A DNA stretch of 64,000 bases from Maylandia zebra (GCF_041146795.1 NC_135172.1:40261123-40325122), one strand, 5' to 3'; shown: positions 45,301-56,559, counted from the first letter of the stretch. Numbers and translations are program-made. Notes: a model not told the origin generated them from the letters alone.

Positions 45301-47039
45301 GATGGACGAGAAGGCCGACATCGCTGTGTTCATCCCAAAGGTGTTCTATCAGGTTGAGGTCAGGACTCTGTGCAGGCCAGTCAAGTTCTTCCACGCCAAA
45401 CTCATCCATGTCTTTATGGACCTTGCCTCGTGCACTGCAGTGCAGTCATGTTGGAACAGGAAGGAGCCATCCCCAGACTGTTGCCACACAGTTAAACGTC
45501 TTACTGTGCTGAAGCATTAAGTTCTTTTCACTGGAGCTAAGGGGCCGAGCCCAGTTCCTGAAAACAAGCCGTGCACCATAAACCCCCCTACACCAAACCT
45601 TACACTTGGCACAATGCAGTCAGACAAGTCAGACAGTTGGCAACTCGCTCTGTGATTTTTCTTGGCCTACCACTTCAATGCTGAGTTTGTCATTCCCAAT
45701 CACTTCCACTTTGTTATAATGCCCCCATAGTATATAGTGCTTGATTTTATACACCTGTGGCCATGGAAGTGAGTGGAACACCTGAGCTCCGTGAGTAAAT
45801 ACGTTTGTCGAAATAGTCCAAGTTCCTTGAAAGGAACAGTATAGACTGAAAGATTGATGTAGTTTACAGGTTTGAAAGGTGGGAGTTAAACCTGCATTCT
45901 TTCTAATGGCCAGTAGGGGGTGAATTGTGTCGCTGTAAAAACCAGTACAGTAAACAAAAATGTGAGAAAAACAAAGCTACCGCTCACGTGATGTAAAACC
46001 TCAGAAAAAGCTTTCCAGCTGGGTTTATGTCATTATAGTACGATTGGTCTGTTAGAGGAAAATAAAAAAAATAAATAAGTGTATGATGTAAGGCCAGTCT
46101 AACTTATGAGTGACAACTCAGTACTCTACGCATGTGCTCTGTTTCCCAGTTAATGATACTGGTTTCAGAAATCTAATATGGCAACAGCCAAAAATGTCTA
46201 TAATATTAGCTCAGATTTGGAGACTGAGACGTTAAACGTTATCTCTAAAGTGCTGACTGAAGTCGTGCTGAGCTTTGATTCTGACCTTTTCACTCCACAA
46301 TCTTCAATAAGCAGTTATAGGAGTGGTAATAATATATTTCTGTCTTTCACTGACATGTTAGGATAAGGATTATCCTTCACTTTGCTCATGTTTACGGTTT
46401 TAACAGCAGCTATGTCACCTTTTAGTCCTCAAAGACCTAAAGTCTTGACCTTTAAGCCTCCTTTCTCTGCTACTGAAACCTGCATTAATAAAAGTGCACA
46501 GTTGCTTTCATCTTTAATCTCCAGAGGTTAACACTTTATTCAGGCACAGATAAAACAAGCATCATACAGCTAACATGTACTAGAGTGAAATCTTTCACGT
46601 GTTTCTCTTTCTGGCCTCTTACGCTGCAGCTTCTTCAGCAAAGGCAGCACCAGAGGCAGCTCCACCTGCAGTTGAGCCTGCACCGGTGGAGGAGGAAGCC
46701 CCTGCTGCTGAGGTCATCGCTGAGTCGGCCCCGGCTACTGCTGCTGCAGAACCTGTAGGAGAGACAGCTGCTGAACCTGTTGTGGAAGCTGCGTCTGAAG
46801 AAGCAGAAGCCGCCGCCGCCGTCTCTGAGGCGGTCGTTCCAGAGGCAGCAGCTGAGACGGCAGCTGAGTCAGCAGAGACGGAGGACGCCGCTCCACCTGT
46901 GGAGGCAGAGGTGGTTGCTGAAGTGGCTGTGGAGGCCCCAGCAGAGGAACCTGTGGCAGAAAACGCTGGTACGGCAGCAGTAGATCTCACTCCACCTGCT
47001 GAAGCCGAGGTGGCCCCTGCTGCAGAGGTGGCTGCTTAA
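39357..47039 (+). CDS. mgarp: mgarp short form ending in exon 4
   Basis: If the internal donor at 46969 is not used, exon 4 (46630-47039) reads on through VDLTPPAEAEVAPAAEVAA to a TAA at 47037-47039. This gives 654 nt, or 217 aa, close to the human length of about 240 aa. A poly(A)-signal-like AATAAA at 47905-47910 would suit this transcript. The two forms share the presequence, membrane segment and first acidic block and differ only in the C-terminal tail. Confidence 0.7.
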
Positions 47040-50000
47040 ACCTGTGATGGCTCGATAGTTCACCCAGTTGGATGTGCTCTGTCCCTCCTCCCTGCCCCAG
47101 AAAAACAGACTCATTAACCCAATTTTTTTTGATAATGAGGGGGGGGGAAAAAAGTAGTTTTCAGTCTTTTTAAAAAATCTGTTGGGGGTTCATCAGTCCA
47201 GTTTTCAGCTCCCCTCCTTCCCTTAGCTCTCCTAATGCTTCACATCCAAAAACATCTGGAATTAGTCTGTGTGATTAGAGCCACTGTGGAAAATTATGTC
47301 TGTATAGAAAATCTATCACAAAAAGGAAGAAATCCAAATTATAATTTGGATACTGTACAGTACACGGGGTAAATATAATGGACAGAACTAAGTTGGTAAT
47401 TAATGCTTTCGAAAAATCTGATTTTCAGTGCTCTTAAAACAGGACAGCCCTGTTTCTTGTTCCTTTCCAGCAGGTTTAGATGGTATTTTGTGTTCAGCCA
47501 TGTTTTCTTTCAACCTCTAAACTCACCGTGAAGAGTTACCTGAACCAGTTAGCTCTTTGTTAGCAGACTGCAGTGCTGGTCTTGTGTTCTCAAACTATAA
47601 AACAGTTTTTGCACAGAGTGAGACGTGGTTAAAACTTCATTTCCTACTTTGTCTTCTTTTTTAAAAATCTCGTGCAGTAAGATGCTTTCTCATATTCATC
47701 ATTACCACATATCCATATTATTCTTCTACAGCTACACCAGCCTGCACTCACTTTATTTGCCTGGCACACATTTCTATTTTGTTGCCAATTTGTTCCCTAA
47801 AAAATCAAAGTTCTCTTTTTGTTGCTGCTGTCTCTTTCCTCTTTTACAGAAAATGCATTCACCCTTATGTCCGTGCATTGAAAATGGTCTTTGGTACAGC
47901 TGTAATAAAGATTTTCTTTAGTCTCTCAGATGTTTTTGCTTGTCGCTCCACACCATTAATATTGTATTTGGAGTAGAAACACCTACTTCCTGTAGAAAAG
48001 CTCCTTATCCTGAAGAATCCCTGTGCTGTGTTCATGCTCCTGTCTGGCTTCAGCTCGACTGCCATCAAACTAAGAAGTTTTTCCAGCCTTCATAATTGAT
48101 TTCACAGTATTTCCCACTCACAGAATAATGAGCAGAAAGAAACCTCTGTTAAAAAAAATGCTGAAAAATAAACATAAATGCAAAAATAAACACATGGTTG
48201 CAAGTGCACAGAGGGGATATGACTAATACTTGTTTACGCTTGATTGTTTGAAAAAGAAATTCATCTGGAGAACAATATAAGAATGTGAATAAGGAATTAG
48301 TCAGTGTCTACAATACCAGAAAAGAGTATATTGCATTAAACCTGGGATTTGTAGTCTTCTGTAGAGTGCCTGAACCTGTGGTGACTGTAAAATATCCAGT
48401 TATAGATTCCTGGTCAAGGTAAGTTGAATTAATAGAAGATGTAAGAAATTATGTTTTTCATTCATAAAAATTAGTGAGAAGGCTTTAAATTCCATTTAGC
48501 GCAAAACTAAAGTAGATTTTAAAATGTTGGCATTGAAGTAAATCTGTTGATTTTTAACAGCTAGAAGGTTTTTCATCAAAACCTGTTTCTCAGCCATTAC
48601 CTCATGTCTTTTTCCCTCCATCAGAGTCCGCACCAGAGCTGCTCACAGATGTTAAGCTCTTGACCGGCTCAACAGCTGAAATTGCCGCAGCTTCTGTTGG
48701 TGAGAAGGATCCGATGGAGACTGTCCAACAAACTGAAGGTGAAGGAAAGGGACACGAGGTGCTTGAAACAGAAGCTTTGGAAGAAGCCTCAGAGGCAGTG
48801 GCCAAGGAAGCATCTGAAGAGGGAGCAGTTGTAGAAGGTGAGGAGGAGGTGAAGTCTGGAGAGGGTGAGAAAAGTGCAGAAGATGCTCAGACTCCAGCTG
48901 CTGAAGAAGTGATAACGGAGGTGACATCTGCTCTGGCTGCAGCTGTGGACGAGGAGGCAGCGGCTGGATCTCATCCTGAAGAAACAACATCTCCAATGAC
49001 CACTGTGGACGAGGCAGAGGCTGAAGTTCGACCTGCTCCTGAGGAGGCCATCGCTGCTGAAGATGTTGCTCCTGCTGAGGAGGCCACAGTCACCAGTGAA
49101 GCTGCCCCACTGGATGAGATTTCACCAGCTGACCAGGCAGCAGCTGAAACACCTGCAGAGGAGACAGCTGAAGCTGCTGTCAGCACGACTCAGCTGGCAG
49201 CAGCCTCCGCTGGAGCGGACCTAAAGGTTCTTTCAGTTGTAGAAGCAGAGCCTACATCAGGAGCTCCTGTGCATGAGGAGAAACCCTGCCACTCCTGCCA
49301 CTCTGCTCCCTCAGCAGGAGAGGAGGTGGCGCCACCTGCTGCTGTAGGAGAGGAGTTGATCACTGATGGTGCTGTGGATACTTCACAAGAAGCCAAGGAT
49401 GCAGCCTCAGCACAAAGTAAGAATAAAAACCCTCCACTTAAACACTGTTTCGGCTGAAATTCTGCATCATCTGTAGTATGTCCCAACCCGGTCTGAGAAG
49501 CAAGGGATCAACAGTGTAGTGAAACTGTGAAGTGAGAATTATTTACCACTTCACAAAGTTAAAACAGTATTGAAAGTATTAATATCAAATTGTAGTTTTG
49601 AAACAAATAGGTTTTAGTTTTACCTCAAAATGCAAAAATCAGACAAAAACTAAAATCCTAGGTTTTAGTTTAGTTTAGTTCTGCTCGAACAAAACTGAAC
49701 AAACAAAAGACAAAGAGGAACCTGGAGTGCAGGATCTGTTGCTTTTAGCCTACTTTATCTTGTCAGGCAGCCAGTCCTGGGCATGCACACAGTGAATCGG
49801 TTAATTCATGATTTAACAAGAGGGGGCAATTACTTTGTCAGGTAATGTCAGGTTGGTTTGGATACCATTTTTCCTTAATAAATGTAAAAATATAAAATCT
49901 GTATTTCATTGGGTTATCCTTGTCTGATGATCTGAAACAAAACAAATCAAACAAAAAAAAACTAAGAAATCAAAAAGAGGAAAGATACTTTTTCACAGCA

Positions 50001-51461
50001 CTGTAAATATTGGCTGATCACACGGCACAATAATAATAATTGCAAAGACACAAAAACAGCAGTGATGGTATATGAAATCAATGGTGATGTCATCATTTTT
50101 ATTTGTATGTTTATGTAATATGTACATAAAAATAAGGATAAGTTGGTATGTTGACTTCATAGTTGTGTGACTTGAAGTGCAGCCACAGTGACACGGGGAG
50201 GAATTCAGTAGACTTACAGCTCTGTCTGGTGATATTTCTGTAGCACTTCCCTATCAAGTTGAACAAACAAGTTTTATCTTTTAGTATAAAAAGGTCTTGA
50301 ACTTAGTTTGTAGTGTGTATTAATATATTTGCACTTTACTGCTGTTTAAGGATCAGGGAAAAAGAGGAATTGTGACTATATGAAGAATAAAATATTGGGA
50401 AGTGAAACCCAAAACATCACACAAAAGAAAACAATTATCAAATTGTTAAAGTAAAACAGGAAACGGCCAAAAGGAAAGAACACTGAGACTAACACCAAAC
50501 AAGATGGCATAAAAAAGGAAACACAAGAGATCAGAGGAGCTCGTGCAGAAACAAAGAGAGAGGGAAACAATGAGGGCGCTAGAAACACGAGAACCAAAGC
50601 AGAGCTCCAAGGAATGAAGATCAAAAAATCAAAACAGGAATCCAAAAATTCAACAAACACAAAAATCAAATCTCAAAGAAAAAAAGAAACTAACAACACA
50701 ATCATTGGATAAATACAGGGAGTTATACTACGTTTAGATAAAGCTAAGATAAAAATAAAAAGAATCACCACAGGAAGGCAAAACCTCAGGTTCTCAGAGG
50801 TGAACAAGACCAAAGTTATGGCCATCAAAGCTGATGAACCTTCCCAGATGACCAAATACAACACATTATCAGTAAATAAATAAAGTAGTAGGTCACTCAC
50901 TGGTTCCCTAACGGCCTCCTTGCCACTCATTCGTGAAAACTTTGTGAACTCCCCCAAACGCTAAATGTATCCCTGTTCGAGTTTGCCCTCGAAAACAAGC
51001 AAGCAAAGACAGCAGTAAAGCCTTTCTTGTATTAGGCTCTGACCAGATGTATTTCTGCCTGTATCCACAGAGACAAAGGAGTCTAACTGGACTGTAAAAC
51101 GCTGCTCAGTCATGTAATTTTACAGTTAAGAAGGTAAAGCAGCACAGCTGTACACAGACCTAAAGAGAGCTAAATGGACAAATATGCACACATTTTAGCA
51201 GCTCACACTGTAACAGCTCCAGTGGGTCTCATAAACATTCACAGACACTTTTCTCTGCTTCAAATGTTAAAAGATAGTTCAAGCTGCACAGCTGTGAATT
51301 CAATATTTAAAATCCTATTTTTTAAACTGTAGAAAATGTGCACTGCAAAATCCTACAGTCATGTACACCGAGTGAATGCGTTTCTGTCTCCTTTAAGTTG
51401 AAGTTGTGCTTGTTTTCTTGCAGCCATGGAGGCGACGGTGGTGGTGATAGCCCAGTCGTGA
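39357..51461 (+). CDS. mgarp: Mitochondria-localized glutamic acid-rich protein, long form
   Basis: MGARP/OSAP is a mitochondrial membrane protein linked in mammals to mitochondrial transport and steroidogenic/retinal cells. Exons: 39357-39429, 42350-42447, 44212-44284, 46630-46968, 48625-49416, 51424-51461; 1413 nt, or 470 aa. Residues 1-28 are Arg-rich without acids, like a mitochondrial presequence. 41-59 (MTYFVLCGGGLTAAVVYAY) is a membrane segment, followed by KTV as in human. The rest is Ala/Glu/Pro/Val low-complexity, the family's acidic tail. The exon 3-to-4 and 4-to-5 junctions are both phase 1, so exon 4 can be skipped in frame (357 aa). The exon 4 donor at 46969 (GTACGG) lies inside a longer open frame. 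Exon 6 adds only TMEATVVVIAQS. Identity rests on the N-terminal exons and on elf2/naa15 synteny; use of the distal exons is inferred from splice signals. Confidence 0.8.
39430..42349. other. mgarp intron 1
   Basis: 2.9-kb intron containing the TTAA-flanked MITE at 41125-41438 and a short palindrome cactctcaca/tgtgagagtg at 41722-41744. Nothing else is recognised. Confidence 0.5.
41125..41438. mobile_element. piggyBac-like MITE bounded by TTAA
   Basis: About 314 bp. Left end TTAAAGGGAACACATTATGC; the right end on the other strand is TTAAATGAGATCCATTATGC, so CATTATGCTTTT is shared in inverted orientation. TTAA is at both edges (41125-41128 and 41435-41438), the target of piggyBac-type elements. 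It is non-coding, with related sequence at 1-430. Confidence 0.65.
42448..44211. other. mgarp intron 2
   Basis: 1.8-kb intron. Around 43290-43350 aggatatccctaatatggtc is the inverse of a stretch in the repeat at 1-430, so a small fragment of that family is probably present. No gene is recognised. Confidence 0.45.
44285..46629. other. mgarp intron 3
   Basis: Holds a short CA-rich run (44301-44326) directly after exon 3 and a decayed Tc1 element (45165-45840). The acceptor is cttacgctgcag. Confidence 0.5.
45165..45840 (-). mobile_element. Decayed, internally deleted Tc1/mariner element
   Basis: On the - strand the catalytic end is readable: MDEFGVEELDWPAQSPDLN, then LIEHLWDE, giving the third acidic residue of the DDE triad. 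A stop-containing remnant precedes it. The + strand shows the typical gtgcagtcatgttggaacag, acttggcacaatgcagtcag and tatacacctgtggccatgga segments in order, with the middle of the gene deleted around 45625. This is a different Tc1 family from 15110-16718. Confidence 0.75.
47040..48624. other. mgarp region between exon 4 and exon 5
   Basis: 3' UTR of the short mgarp form or intron of the long form. Contains a G9 run near 47140 and AATAAA at 47905. No other gene is recognised. Confidence 0.5.
49417..51423. other. mgarp intron 5
   Basis: 2-kb intron. Contains the Tc1 end at 49785-50006 and an A-rich tract at 50370-50690. Its acceptor tgttttcttgcag precedes the small last coding exon. Confidence 0.45.
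49785..50006. mobile_element. Tc1/mariner terminal fragment (another family)
   Basis: gtgaatcggttaattcatga, ggcaattactttgtcagg and the end agatactttttcacagcact gta match the outer and inner repeat layout of a teleost Tc1 family whose terminus reads tactttttcaca-cactgta. Only one end is present. Confidence 0.6.
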
Positions 51462-52414
51462 CGGGACAGACAGTGTGCCTTCCACAACACTCGCCTATCT
51501 GTCAACTAAGCCAGAGCGACCGGCAGAAAACAAAAAACATGAATAGAGGTAGTCGCAGGTGTAACCGACTCAAACGTCCTTTCTGAAATGTTATCAGAGT
51601 TGTCTTCTGTATTAGTGCTTGTGAGGTGATTCCTATCATGTCCTCTAGGTGCCACTGTTGCAAAACCTTTCATGATCAGCTGAGGCTTCTTTAAATCTTT
51701 CAGTAGGAAGTGGGTTACTGTAATACTGTGGTGTATTTTAGCACGGTGATAGACCACTTTTATAGACAATAAGTTTGCCAATGTGGACAAGAATTTTTAA
51801 TGGGAGTGTCACCTCAGTGTGATTTACCTGCTCATATCAGCTCACATACATATGATAACTTTATTTCAGAACCAGAGTTACAAAGTTCTTCAAAATATTT
51901 ACAAAAACCAATCTTAAAACAGAAGAAAGTTTATAAAATGAGAACTGCACAAATAGATTTATAAAGGCGAGGAAAAGCATCAGATTCAATAACAGATAAC
52001 AAAATTCAAAAGAGCAAATACACAGAGAACTAAAGAGGAAAACTACAGACAATGAAGTGTAGAGTAGGGGCACCTTCAGAATTTTTTTCCATAGGGGTGG
52101 CCATGTGGGGGCCACTAAAAATATTGGGAATTTCCAGTTTTATTATGCTGTTGTCAAATATTGGTTACTTAAAAAAATGAGAAGAGAAGAGAAGAAAAGG
52201 GCAGGACTATTTATACACCTGGGGCTAACCAGTTTTGTGTTACTCTAACGAAATGGTACTAAAACAGGAGAATGAGACACAGGTGAAAGTAATCAGGATA
52301 TTCAGACAGATGAGTAAAACCCAAAACAAACTAACAAAATAAAATAAAAAACAATCCACAAGACAGGAAGAAACACTGAGCATGTGAGAAATCCATCTAT
52401 CGATCCATTCAAGT
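51462..52414. other. mgarp 3' flank
   Basis: 3' UTR and spacer after the long mgarp stop. An A-rich segment near 52250-52380 looks repetitive but cannot be placed. An AATAAA cluster lies near 52340. No gene is recognised. Confidence 0.45.
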
Positions 52415-53208
52415 ATGAGTTATTGTGCTTGTTGTTACAGGCTGTTCAGTTCTTTTGCAACACAGTGAGAGCTTGGTCCATATTGCCAATAATACGGTAT
52501 GTTTTGTTTTGGGTTTTTTTGCCTGTCCCATTTGGTTCTTTAGCCGTCAGAATTGTTGTCTGAAGACCAACAAGGATACCCAATGGATTTACTTTGCCAA
52601 ATGGATCATCGTGGCATTGCCGTATTGGTCCATTTGATCGACCTTTGTTTTTATTATTTATTTTATTTTCAGTTGTTACAGACGGGACAGACATGAGTGA
52701 GGGATAGGAAAGGGAGAAAGAAAGAGGAAGGAAAAGAAAAACAGAAGAGGAGAGGGACAGTGAGAAAGGGAAAAAAATCTCCTGGATCACCTGTTGAGAG
52801 AGAAAGAATAGAAAACAAGCCAAAAAAACAAAAAAACAAAGCAACATACTAAACACAACACCATCGCATTAATCTAGCTAAGTGTAAACAGCAGTAAATA
52901 CTAAATATTAAATTTTGTTGTGCAGCACGCAGGACAGACAGCGCACAATGTGCTTTGAAGTAGCAGCCAAGAAAGGTGTAATTTAAGTCTACGAACAGTG
53001 AACACGCGTGTGCACACCTGTGTGGATCAGCGCGCTTGTATTCAAATGGTTTCCCCATGTAATGGTCTGCAAGAGGATGTAGAGAGCCATAGCCCCGTCC
53101 CCCAGGGCATGAAGCAGGCATGGAGGAGATCCAGGCCCCAGACATCCAGAGGCCCCAGAGTGCGAGTGATAGGTTTGTAGCTTGAACCCATCCGCTGGAA
53201 CGTTGGAG
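52415..53208. repeat. Dispersed retroelement-like repeat, part 1
   Basis: A mix of tagccgtcagaattgttgtc, a purine-rich block (52680-52780), and a GC-rich end with ccccgtcccccagggcatga and gaggccccagagtgcgagtg looks like the untranslated leader of a fish LINE. I assign this from its resemblance to fish dispersed repeats, not from a coding domain. Confidence 0.4.
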
Positions 53209-53214
53209 ACAATA

Positions 53215-53414
53215 TAATTACACTGCAAAGCAAGACACGAAGTAGGCAAAGTTCTTCATGTTTCTCGTGCACGGGAGAGACCGGACAGGCGCCGTTCCTT
53301 CGCTTGACCCCAGTTGCTCTCTCTCCCGTAACACTGCTCTTTTATTGAGGTTACATGAATATGCATAGGGTCATTAACATATAACATCTCACATAGGTAT
53401 ACATGTAAACAAAG

Positions 53415-53490
<76 letters not shown>

Positions 53491-53772
53491 CCCCATAAAC
53501 GACTTCCTTAACCTGCTGGTCTGGAAAATCCAACAGTTCATCTAAACACAAAAGCACTTAGACTAGAACAGACGTAGCTACGTTAATCCTACCATAAAAC
53601 AATAAAACAAGGTACGACCTCTCCATGCTCCTAGGATGTAGGTGTGCATTCCAGTGTGGAATACACACCAAGCCTTTGCAGCCTGCTAAAGATCACAGTC
53701 CTATCACAACACAATTGATTATACACCTCTAAGCATATATGGTTAAATATTTCTAAGCATAAATGACAATCA
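53215..53772 (-). repeat. Possible solo LTR-like insertion
   Basis: About 558 bp separating two halves of the GC-rich repeat, flanked by acaata on both sides (53209-53214 and 53773-53778). On the - strand it begins TGATTGTC and contains an AATAAA followed by ggagagagagcaactgggg, as in a retroviral-type R region. The 3' end lacks a canonical CA, so the class is uncertain. Non-coding; the TG microsatellite lies within it. Confidence 0.35.
53420..53489 (+). repeat. (TG)n microsatellite
   Basis: About 35 uninterrupted GT units, the longest simple repeat in the window. Confidence 0.97.
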
Positions 53773-53778
53773 ACAATA

Positions 53779-54003
53779 CAAAACCTAACAGCGAGAGCCC
53801 AAGGAGGCCCACCGGAGGGGTATCCGTGCCACCCTCATGGGAAGGGCTGAGGATCCCCGACGAGGCGCCACCCAGTAGCCACCGAGCAGAAGCTAGAGGG
53901 GGCTGCACCGGCGTGCCCGCCGGCTCTGCCGGCAGCCAGCTGTGCCAGAGTGAACCGAGCCGCAGGCCCAGAGGCCGGAGGCCCGAGGGCCCCCCGCACC
54001 CGG
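53779..54003. repeat. Dispersed retroelement-like repeat, part 2
   Basis: Very GC-rich sequence (ggccggaggcccgagggccc near 53970) that appears to continue part 1 after the intervening insertion. Base composition is quite unlike the surrounding DNA. Confidence 0.4.
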
Positions 54004-54125
54004 GGTATGTTGGATTTAGTCCTGATCGCAGTTTGACAGCCAGTGCTGTCCTCTGTCTGGGATTCCTAATTTTTATGGACAGGATTTCTGTGTGTAGGCA
54101 AGTAGTCTCCAGTTTTGTGGCCGCT

Positions 54126-54200
54126 TGATCTCAAGTGCTTTGAGTGCTCAAGCAGAGTAGAAAAGTGCTATATAAGAATCAGTCTATTTGCCATCTCATA
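54126..54200 (+). mobile_element. SINE tail fragment
   Basis: caagtgctttgagtgctcaa and aaaagtgctatataagaatc correspond to the 3' part of the tRNA-derived SINE type seen at 6062-6290. Confidence 0.5.
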
Positions 54201-54208
54201 TCTGTTTT

Positions 54209-54925
54209 TATGGATGCTGTGGTTCTGTTGGCTTCATCAGGTGACAACCTCCAGCTCGCACTGGGGTGGTTCGCAGCTGAGTTTGAAGCAATGAGAATGA
54301 AAATGATCTCCTCTGAGCCTGGGTGGAGTGCTCACTCTGGGTGAGAGATGAGTTGTTGTGCCAAGTGAAAAAGTTTAAGTATCTCGGGGTCTTGTTCACA
54401 AGTGAAACGAACAGGAGACTGACAAACAGATCAGTGTTGCATCTGCAGTGTGGACACTGTACCGGTCTGTTGTGGTGAAGAAAGAGCTGAGCATGAAAAT
54501 AAAGCTGTCCATTTACCAGTTACCAACCTTACCTATGGTCACAAGCTCAAGGTAGTGAATACAATGATGTAATCTCAAATACAAGTAATGGAAATTCCTC
54601 TAACTTAGAAATAGGGTGAAGAGCTCAGTCATTTATGAGTGTCTTAGATTAGAGCCGCTACCTCTCAGCATCGAAAGGAGCCAGCTGAAGTGATTCAAGC
54701 ATCTGACTACGATACTTCCTGGGTGCCCTCTGGGTGAGGGCAGACCCAGCACACGCTGGAGAGATTATATCGCTCAGCTGGCTTGGACACATCTTGCTGT
54801 CGCCATAAATAAGGTGGAGGAGGTGCCTGGGTAGAGGGAGGTCTGGGCTTCTCTGCGTAAGCTGCTCCCCCACGATCCAAACCCAGATAAGTGGCAGAGG
54901 ATGGATGGATGGATGGATGGATGAC
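54209..54925 (+). mobile_element. LINE fragment: decayed reverse-transcriptase C-terminal part and tail
   Basis: Readable pieces are MDAVVLLASSGDNLQLALGW (the catalytic [FY]ADD box changed to MDAV), then KFKYLGVLFTSE (about 54369-54404), then LYRSVVVKKELSMKIKLSIYQ in a shifted frame (about 54453-54515). These are the order of a non-LTR reverse transcriptase and its thumb. Frameshifts and stops make it dead. The 3' end runs into (GGAT)n at 54902-54923, as in several fish LINEs. Confidence 0.75.
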
Positions 54926-55779
54926 AATCTTTTTCTCATAATACAAAGGCAGGTACTTACATGACTGTCTTATTATCCATACATATCAGAATTTTCTAGG
55001 TTTTAGTCTTCCTCTACAACTGCAATAAAAAAAATAAGTGGGGTTTAATTTACTCAAAGGAAAAAAGAATTTTGTTTGTCAAATGGCAGAAAAATATTGT
55101 TGTTATTTATATTTTAGCTCCTGCAACAAAAGTTTGCTTTAAGTGGTTTAAATGTTAAGTATGTGAACATCAGTGCTTCCAGTTATGTAAGATTGACACA
55201 AAAGCTTTATTTTACATACAGAAATAAATGTGTTATTGATGCACTTTTCCTTCTTTTCTGATACCACTAGCACCTAAAATAGTTTAGAAAAAAGTGTTGA
55301 AAGGTCAAACACAGACACATATACACACATACGGAGGTGAAAAATACCTGAAGCAAGAAAATATCCGGTAAACACATTTCCACATCCATACCAACACCTG
55401 TCTATACTTACACAAATCTCCATTTATGTGCAGACTGGGTAAGAGAATAAGAGAAAATGATTGTAGATATATAGATTGAAACTTTGTTTAATATATCTGC
55501 ATATTAAACAGTAACTTTAATTAGCTTGTAATTAGCAAATTGCTCTGCAAATGACTTCTCTGTTGTCTGATAATGTACTCAAATTTTAAATAAAGTGAAT
55601 TAATAACTAATGAGATTACATGTTTTTGAGCATTTGTCTGTTCTTTTTTATCTTTTTGGAATAACTTGGTCAAAAGCAAACAGAAGAAGGATAAATATGT
55701 GCCCCCTTAGCTAAAGTTTGTGGTGCAGAACAGGTCGATCTGTTGTCAGATAATTGCATTTCTCTAATAAAAACACTTA
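54926..55779. other. Intergenic, nothing recognised
   Basis: AT-rich sequence between the LINE fragment and a Tc1 relic. No gene, RNA or simple repeat of note. Confidence 0.5.
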
Positions 55780-56460
55780 AAAGAATAATTTAGAGACTAG
55801 ACAATTTACTGACAAGCAGTTTCATGGCCAGGTGAGACCTGTTACCTCATTATTTCATGAAAAATAAGCAGATACAAGATCTGGAGTTGATTCCATGTTG
55901 TGTTGTTGAACTTAGTAGCTGTTCACTGGAATTCCCATCAGCCACCATTAAGTTGAATACCAAAAAACCTAAAAACTTTAGAAGTGCCTAACTCTACAGT
56001 CCACTATATTCTTAGAAAAGGAGGATTATTGTTATTGCTGAGCACTGGCCAGTTCAACAATAACAAAAGGCCATGAAGACCACAGAAGACATCTAAGGTG
56101 GGCGATTGCTGAATTCTTTCCTTGGTTAAGAAAAACATATCGAGTCAAAGTCTACAATCAAGAGATACATTAATGTACCTGAGACAAAATTAGACTTTAC
56201 AAGAAAACACCTAAAAGAGCCTGCTTAGTTCGGGGGGGTCAAAGGTGGAAAGCACGATCCAGTGCAAATGGATAATGACCCAAAGCAAAGTGCAAAAGCA
56301 ACAAAAAAAGATATTCTTCAGTTTTCAAGTACTGATCTCATGTTCTCTATGCAAACAGAGCATGCTTTTCATTTGCTGAAGACAAACCCGAAGGCAGAGA
56401 GATCCACAAACAAGCATCTGATGAGAGGAAACAGCATTTGGTCTGCACTTTAGTCACGTG
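55780..56460 (+). mobile_element. Decayed Tc1/mariner element
   Basis: The left part (catggccaggtgagacctg, about 55824) matches the terminal fragment near 3172. Further on, broken coding is visible: a stretch resembling KAMKTTEDI, and at 56262 MQMDNDPKQSAKATKKD, which carries the second catalytic Asp box (DNDPK). Stops and deletions are frequent. It abuts the elf2 promoter region. Confidence 0.65.
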
Positions 56461-56559
56461 TGGACTGTTTGATTTAAAACCCACTGTGTACAGCTGTAAA
56501 GAATGACTCTTTAATTGTTGGTGGGCTGGGATTGTTTATGATACGGCGTGACGTCACTA

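Noticed and set aside
46619-46990. 123-codon Ala/Ser/Thr-rich frame antisense to mgarp exon 4
   Set aside because: Mirror of the GC-rich, Ala/Glu-coding exon; composition explains the open frame.
48660-49457. 265-codon frame as an independent gene
   Set aside because: It starts without an ATG at its 5' end, is preceded by a good acceptor in phase with mgarp exons 3 and 4, and has the same Ala/Glu-rich composition. It is an mgarp exon.
53351-53557. Frame encoding repeated Thr-His
   Set aside because: It is simply the TG microsatellite read on the - strand.
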